Source: Wolfiporia cocos
Lineage: Eukaryota; Basidiomycota; Agaricomycetes; Polyporales; Phaeolaceae
DNA: 64,000 nt
NCBI GenBank assembly: GCA_029448655.1
Contig: JACCLO010000011.1
Location: 1,612,001 to 1,676,000, forward strand
Direction: 5' to 3'
Position numbers and translations under genes: made by a program. The notes below the pieces were generated by a model. The model did no database searches, was not told the DNA's origin, and saw only the letters and a list, made by a program, of their open reading frames with translations. This document shows positions 58,423 to 64,000 of the stretch, piece by piece; position 1 is the stretch's first letter, and each line of letters starts with the position of its first letter.

Positions 58423-58495
58423 GTTCGCAATGCTGCACGATGTACTGACACTTGCTGGTCCCGGTCAGTGACTGAACGCGCAGACGCAGTGGCGC

Positions 58496-58501
58496 TTTAT
58501 A
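58496..58501 (-). promoter_or_regulatory. TATA box of the trehalase gene
   Basis: On the minus strand GGTATAAAGCG lies about 75 bp upstream of the start codon at 58422. That places transcription start roughly 40-45 nt before the ATG. Confidence 0.6.
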
Positions 58502-58519
58502 CCCCGCGCCCGCGCGCGT

Positions 58520-61500
58520 GCGCTTCGAGACATTGGGATGTCGCCCAATGCTGTGCCATTTGCATTTCCGGACGCGTGGGATGTTATTTCTGGCCACTCA
58601 GAATAATCTGGAAAGCCGCTGTGGGACGACAGCGCCCCGATCCGGGGGTGGAGGTGACTGCGAAGGTCTGCTGACCCCGCATTTACGTGCTCGCGGCGGG
58701 GCGGTAATAAAGCCGCCCCTGAGCCGCCCTGTCACAGGCACCTGTTCCGGGGCATCCGAGGCTCGTGCCATGTGGGCATGTGCACCGTGCGAGCGAAATC
58801 CGACCCCGCCGAGGCGTGCGCCATCACTCATCAAATCCCATGGTTAACGGCGATCGCGCTTGGATCAATATGTACATCGCGTTTGAATACCGCGCCGCGC
58901 GGGGCACGCCTGAAATAGAAGCGAGCACTGTGGCTTTGCGGATCTAACATACATCGACATGAACCCGACAAGTGATCCGAAACGCCGAACAACACAGGAG
59001 ACAGTAGTGACGTACGCTGCTCGGCGTCTCCGAGTCATGTTGCTGCTCAGTGCCGCTGTGGGCTCCTCAGCAGGGAGCTGTTACGCGCGCAGCAAGCTAA
59101 CAGGCCAGCTATTTGCGTGGAGTGAGATTTACCAGCCGGCTAATTGGCCTACTCGTCGCTATGAGCGATCAGACGGTCGCTCACGAGTCCGCACCAACGC
59201 CAAGAGCGGCAGCAATGTCCGGTGCCAGCAAGTGGACGACAGAGCCCGCAAGAAGTACATTACTAAGAACATGACAGTTTGCAGGAGTCAGACGGAGATG
59301 CGGACAGCGGTTTCGCGATCTTCACGTCGTTGGCCTGAACATCGCGAACACGCGAGGTAGGCCGAAAGCAGTGCCTTGAAAGCAGGGTGCCACGGCTGTA
59401 TTACAGCTCTTAGAGAAGGGGGGAGCAGAGTTTCGAGTGAGAACGGAGTTTCTACTGTGAGCAACACGGTGGAGAGAAGTGAGCAACATGGTGGAGAGAA
59501 GTGAGAAGACACAACTCGAGCCGAAGCTGCGCTCGCTTAGTAAGCTCCCCTTTAGGCAGCCGCCGGCCCATCGTCCCTTTCAAAGTTCTAAGTGGCACAA
59601 CCGCGGACAACCTCTGAAACATATAAATATAGTCGATTTATGAACAGTGTTGAGTATGATTATCGTTCAGCTTTCTGGATGTTGTGTAACAGCCTGCTTC
59701 TAATTTGTGGCATAACAAGCGCGGCTCTCCCGGGCTCGCCTGGTGACTGAATACTTCACGTAAGGTACCTGCTCGTGAGTCTGAAAGTAGCGGATGCCGG
59801 CACGGCTAGTAGACACATTCGCCGAATACGACGTCGGAGATTATCTTACTATTGTCGAGATGTGTGTCAACGCCATTTTAACGCCATTGCAGAACGACTT
59901 CTAGCGATGTCCTGTCTGATAATTCGCGGGAAACGATGGGTGGCTTGGGAATGAGGGTATGAGTCTCTGAGCTTGTGCCACCTGATACATGCCTTGCCCA
60001 ATTCGATCGCATCGCATTCGAGGAGATGATCTTCTGGTGACAAAATGAGGGGTACGCCACTCGCGATTCATATACTGAGCAAATGTGGCAAGCTGTGGCG
60101 CAGAAATAGATTTGCATACACCCCAAACCCATGAGCATCTACCAAGTGGAGGCTACTAGCTCAGAATACGTCGACATTTGATGAACAAGTAGAACGAGTA
60201 AATTGTGATGCAATGAGATCCTACGTGGATGGCGAGAATAGTGGCTGATCATACGGATTACGCATGATTGCAGTCATGGCCAGACATGCTCTGATACGAT
60301 GTATATCTGATTCTATACTGTCTTGGACCATCTTCCTGCCGACAATGAATGAATTTATAGAAGAGGGCCCCCTGTATCACACAATTCCCCGGTTGAGGTG
60401 ATCCGACGCCACAACGTTCACATCCACCTACTGCCAAAAATTCTGATGAGTCGCCATTGTAATCTATCACGATGTGAAGGTGGAATAGAACAATGAAGTC
60501 CGGATACGCCACACTGAAGGAACATATGAGCGTTTATGTAATGTCCCACAGCGGAACAAATTACATGCCCAGTATGTCCTTAGTACTTCAGAAGTCGCTG
60601 TGCGACACTGCCCGAGACCAATTAAAACATACGACTCTGGAGTTAGCGTTCACAGCTATGCGAGTCGTAGCCACTTGTGAAACAGCCTAGAAGAAAGTGG
60701 ACACGAGGGTATGGACCTCCCTGTGTCGGAACCGGCCCATCGATGCTTTGGCGAACACAAAAGAAGAGCGTATGTAACCACCGGTCTCTCAACTGGCCTA
60801 TCGTGCTCTGTGAGTGCACATCGACGCGAATAGTCAAGCGCTCGGGAGATGGGATCCTCCGCGCTCTTACGTTTGTGGAACAATCACCTGTGTGAATGCG
60901 GAGCGCGCTCGCACTTCTGCAGCGCGGATGTGGGATGATGTCAAAGAGATTTGGGTCGCCAAGCACTGCGTCCTCAGCATGTGACTGTTTGTGCGCGCAA
61001 CGGGGCGCAGGAGATGGGAAAGTGTCGGCCGGCAACTTACTTGCTCGGAGTGTCCTGGAGTTCGAGTTACAGCTTGTTCTGGATTGCTTCTTCTTGTGAT
61101 ATGCATGGGATTGATCTAGGCGAATGCAATTTGTAAAGGACAAGGTTTGTGTTATGTCTCTGGGCGAAGATGAAATACCTCCGTCCCTCAGATAATACGC
61201 ATGCGTCGCGGCATCAGCGCACAAGCATTGTCAATGTTAACAACCAGGAATTCGGTAGAATGTAAAATACAGAAGTATTGAGCGAGGGCACTGCAGCAAA
61301 CAAGTTCATGCTACGATGACCCCGTGAAGTCCAAGCCGTTGACTGTTGAGGTTGACGGCTTTGTCCAGGGACGGCGTGGCGCGAGAGTTCCTCGTATTGG
61401 CAACGACTGGCTGAGCATCCAAATATAAGGCGAACCTGATTTAGTAACTGCATATCGGGTAGCTGGCTCATACCTTCATTAAATGGTGCAAGTGCGGCTT

Positions 61501-63772
61501 TAGTACTGCGCGCTGGGCCCTGATCAATCCTAGTCACCTTCCTAGACCGGACCCCTTGAGGAGCGGGACTAAATCGCAGTTGAGCAAGGGTCGAGAGTTC
61601 CGCCGTGCGATGATCATCACTTTCTCGCGTACCATGCGTGGTTCAGGATCGCAAGCTAAAATCACAGCAATGCAAATCCAACGTTCACTCGCCAGGGAAA
61701 CCTGTTCTGAGAAACTGATGATGCTGCATGAATAGATCAGATTATGGCAGAATAGCTACACGCAAGCTCCCAAATCACGATGAACTACATTGAGCGGAAC
61801 CGATACCGGCCTTACATCCTGCCCTGTGCCTGTGGCGGTGTCGGGAACTGCCGCCACCGCACTCGGATATTCTACTCGTTGACAAAAAGATCCGCTGGAT
61901 CGACATCTGAATGCGTGGAATATACCTTGCTGCAGGGTGCAGTGCCTAGCGGAGCGCGAAATGGGTAATATGAACGACCACAAGAAGGCTGACGTCCTGC
62001 TGATGCAACTTGCAACTGAAGCTTGAGCCTCCGGTGTAGAAATAGGTAGTATTGGCTGTGGTAGCGGTTGCCTCGGCTCGCCTGAGCTCTCAACTGCATA
62101 GGAAAACCGCAGAGCCTCACTGCAATCTAAAGGGGTGTCATTGCCTGCTCATGTACCATGATTCTCGGCAGTCGACAGGTGGGAAGTGATTCCACAGCAC
62201 GCGCCCGTGGCATGTACTATCCCCTTGGTGGCGTCAGACTCTTCTCCTGCACGATATCGCGCAAAAGGATCTTTCACTTCTACTCCAATCCTTGCAAGCT
62301 GCCGAAAAGCGTCTCATAGAATAACATATATGTTTATGCAAGCAAGCATAGGAACCACCTACCAAGTGTACATGTCCAAGAACGCGTCTGAGAACCCGAT
62401 GCATGTGGAAGTCTGTGAAAAACTCAATTCCCCATTCAGGTTAAATATTCACGTTCGAAGCCGACCAATTTCACCATCGTAAAAGAAAGCAGACAGTGCT
62501 ACCATGGAAGATATAGCGTGCGCCTTTATTCCACGGATAGCTAGCTCTCATCTGTTCACCGTTTCCGTGAGAGACATCTTTGGGGCTCAGCAGAGCGCTG
62601 AATGCGCGAAAGGTAGCAGCCTTGCCCTTTGTCCGAAGCTAGGAGTGATCGCAGTTAGATCTGACGCCTGAGAAGGTGTTGCAAGGCGATTATAGAAGGG
62701 AATTAGTCATCCGCCAGCGATGGTAGTGACGCGGCAGCCTGAGAAGTGCATGATGAAGATGTAGCAGCACGTTGTGGGAGGTTAAGTTGCTGGGCTGGGA
62801 CTTACTTCGCAAGCTATATCCCCTGCCCGTCGCTTCCCGAAGATCACCATCTGGAAATCATCAACGCGGATAATGCCACCGCACGGCGCCATGCATTTTC
62901 GTTCAGATCTGGATGTGGCGGGAACGGGACTCCTTGAAATGTCAATACAATGCCGGAGGATATCAGTCACCCACATTGACGGAGATGGTCAGAAAGAGAA
63001 TGGTGCTCACGAGTCTCGACTGGACGAATCAGGCACATTGTGATATTGCGCTCGGGTCTGATTTTGCAATAACCAGATTTATGCCATTCGCAGGCTGTGG
63101 CCCATTAGAAACATAGCGAACGTTCGTGATCATCGCAATACGACACAGATGCCCAGAACAGTCGCGGAGCGCCTCCATACACGTTATCTGTGCAAATGCA
63201 CAGGAAAGCTGTTCCGAACAGTGGATGCTCATATGGAACGAGAATGAGCAATCTATGCTAATGAATGCTGCTGTACACTGCATTGGTCTGATGGTGGATA
63301 TGAAGGCCGTGTATCTGGACATATCGATAATCTGAATGCCAAACTAGGATTACGGGAGAAGCCTTGAGGCAGGGAAGATCTAGCCGATGTTGATGTCAGC
63401 CACATACCTAAATTGCATTGTTTACCCGGATAATAATCTTCCGAGTGCGACAGTCTGATGAACATGTGGATAACTAGTTGTGGTCGTCCCCCGCGCTGAT
63501 TGTAGGCTTGTAGTCCGGGAGACGAGCTGTAGAGACCATCAAAGATTGACGCAGATAGGATACCAGCGGCCAGGGGCCGGGCGGCGGCACGTTGCACGCT
63601 CACACCCGCCAGGGAACTTCCGTGAGCAGCTAGCAGTTGGCAGTGTCCTATTCACTAGGTTCATCCGATTATCGGCTTCTGTTGGCCGCGCGCCGATTTG
63701 TAAATTTGGTTACGTTGCCCCATGAGTGCATGAGCGGCGGTGTCAGAAGCTACGCGGCGTCTTGCCGCCTGC
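58520..63772. other. Long region without recognisable genes
   Basis: About 5.2 kb. The largest frames are 58959-59360 (+, 133 codons), 60643-61224 (-, 193 codons) and 61214-61537 (-, 107 codons). None shows a family motif, and frames overlap freely on both strands. I see no transposon ends. It could contain an orphan gene or non-coding RNA that cannot be judged from sequence alone. Confidence 0.45.
59459..59502. repeat. 22-bp tandem duplication
   Basis: GAGCAACAYGGTGGAGAGAA followed by GT occurs twice head to tail with a single difference. No associated gene. Confidence 0.85.
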
Positions 63773-63780
63773 TATATAAT
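63773..63780 (+). promoter_or_regulatory. TATA box of the right-edge gene
   Basis: TATATAAT lies 80 bp before the ATG at 63860, followed by a CT- and CAC-rich leader ending CATCACA-ATG. Confidence 0.55.
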
Positions 63781-63859
63781 CCTTTCGGTTGCACCGTGAT
63801 CTCTCAGACTCATTGCACTCACTAGCCTACGTGTCCACTACCCATCTCATCACATCACA

Positions 63860-64000
63860 ATGTCTGGCTTCATCGACGCTGTAGAGGACTTCGTCGACGG
63901 TGGTGACTCTACTGGTGTGTTTCGCCATCGATAGAGCGATAAATCATGCGATCTCATGCATGGTTGCAACAGTCTACCAGGACACGACCACCACGACATA
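63860..64000 (+). CDS. Small hypothetical protein, truncated by window edge
   Basis: The first exon 63860-63914 encodes MSGFIDAVEDFVDGGDST. A GTGTGT..CAG intron follows, and the next exon (from about 63973) continues VYQDTTTTT to the edge. The start is acidic and then threonine-rich; the family is not recognised. Support comes from the TATA box, leader, start context and an in-frame intron. The rest of the gene lies outside the window. Confidence 0.55.

Noticed and set aside
60643..61224. 193-codon minus-strand frame
   Set aside because: No domain, no splice pattern, Ser/Arg-rich composition, overlapping frames on the other strand. Kept only as a note.

Overview
This is nuclear DNA of a basidiomycete fungus, most likely an Agaricomycete; a polypore-type wood decayer is my inference. 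The genes carry many introns of about 46-66 nt with fungal GT-AG ends. The window encodes a cytochrome P450 of the mushroom type, a family of DUF6533 membrane proteins known mainly from Agaricomycetes, a GH37 trehalase, an Msp1 AAA ATPase, a PRMT3-like methyltransferase and an RPAP1 homologue. No rRNA, CRISPR or prokaryotic signal was seen.

Layout. 1-4.8 kb is largely empty. 4.8-19.2 kb is a compact, GC-rich gene block: RPAP1 (+), PRMT3 (-), P450 (+), a 2-oxoglutarate/Fe(II) dioxygenase (-) and Msp1 (+). I could build full exon models in frame for PRMT3, the P450, the dioxygenase and Msp1. 20.7-22.4 kb holds a first DUF6533 gene. 22.8-41.1 kb is an AT-rich repeat zone made of hAT-type elements and MITEs, a dead PIF/Harbinger element with both of its genes, and five solo LTRs of two families (a sixth lies at 50.2 kb), most with exact target-site duplications.

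41.6-58.4 kb is a segmental array. A DUF6533 gene followed by the 3' end of a trehalase gene is repeated in tandem. It contains two intact DUF6533 genes (41622-43239 and 45445-47097), one 3' fragment, one copy split by a 4.56-kb hAT transposon, and trehalase 3' fragments, ending in the one complete trehalase gene (55598-58422, minus strand). 58.5-63.8 kb shows no recognisable gene, and the first exons of a small gene run off the right edge.

How the genes relate. RPAP1 (RNA polymerase II assembly), PRMT3 (ribosomal-protein methylation) and Msp1 (outer-mitochondrial-membrane quality control) are housekeeping genes that are merely neighbours. The P450 and the dioxygenase are convergent, with stop codons 168 bp apart, and could act on one small molecule, though nothing proves it. 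The trehalase has a signal peptide and a GPI-like tail and should hydrolyse trehalose at the cell surface.

Most unusual signals: a 2-nt micro-exon shared by all four DUF6533 copies and required for the reading frame; an LTR family with a hairpin whose stem varies by compensatory changes while the loop stays nearly constant; tRNA-like promoter arms inside palindromic MITEs; and three-level nesting of transposons.
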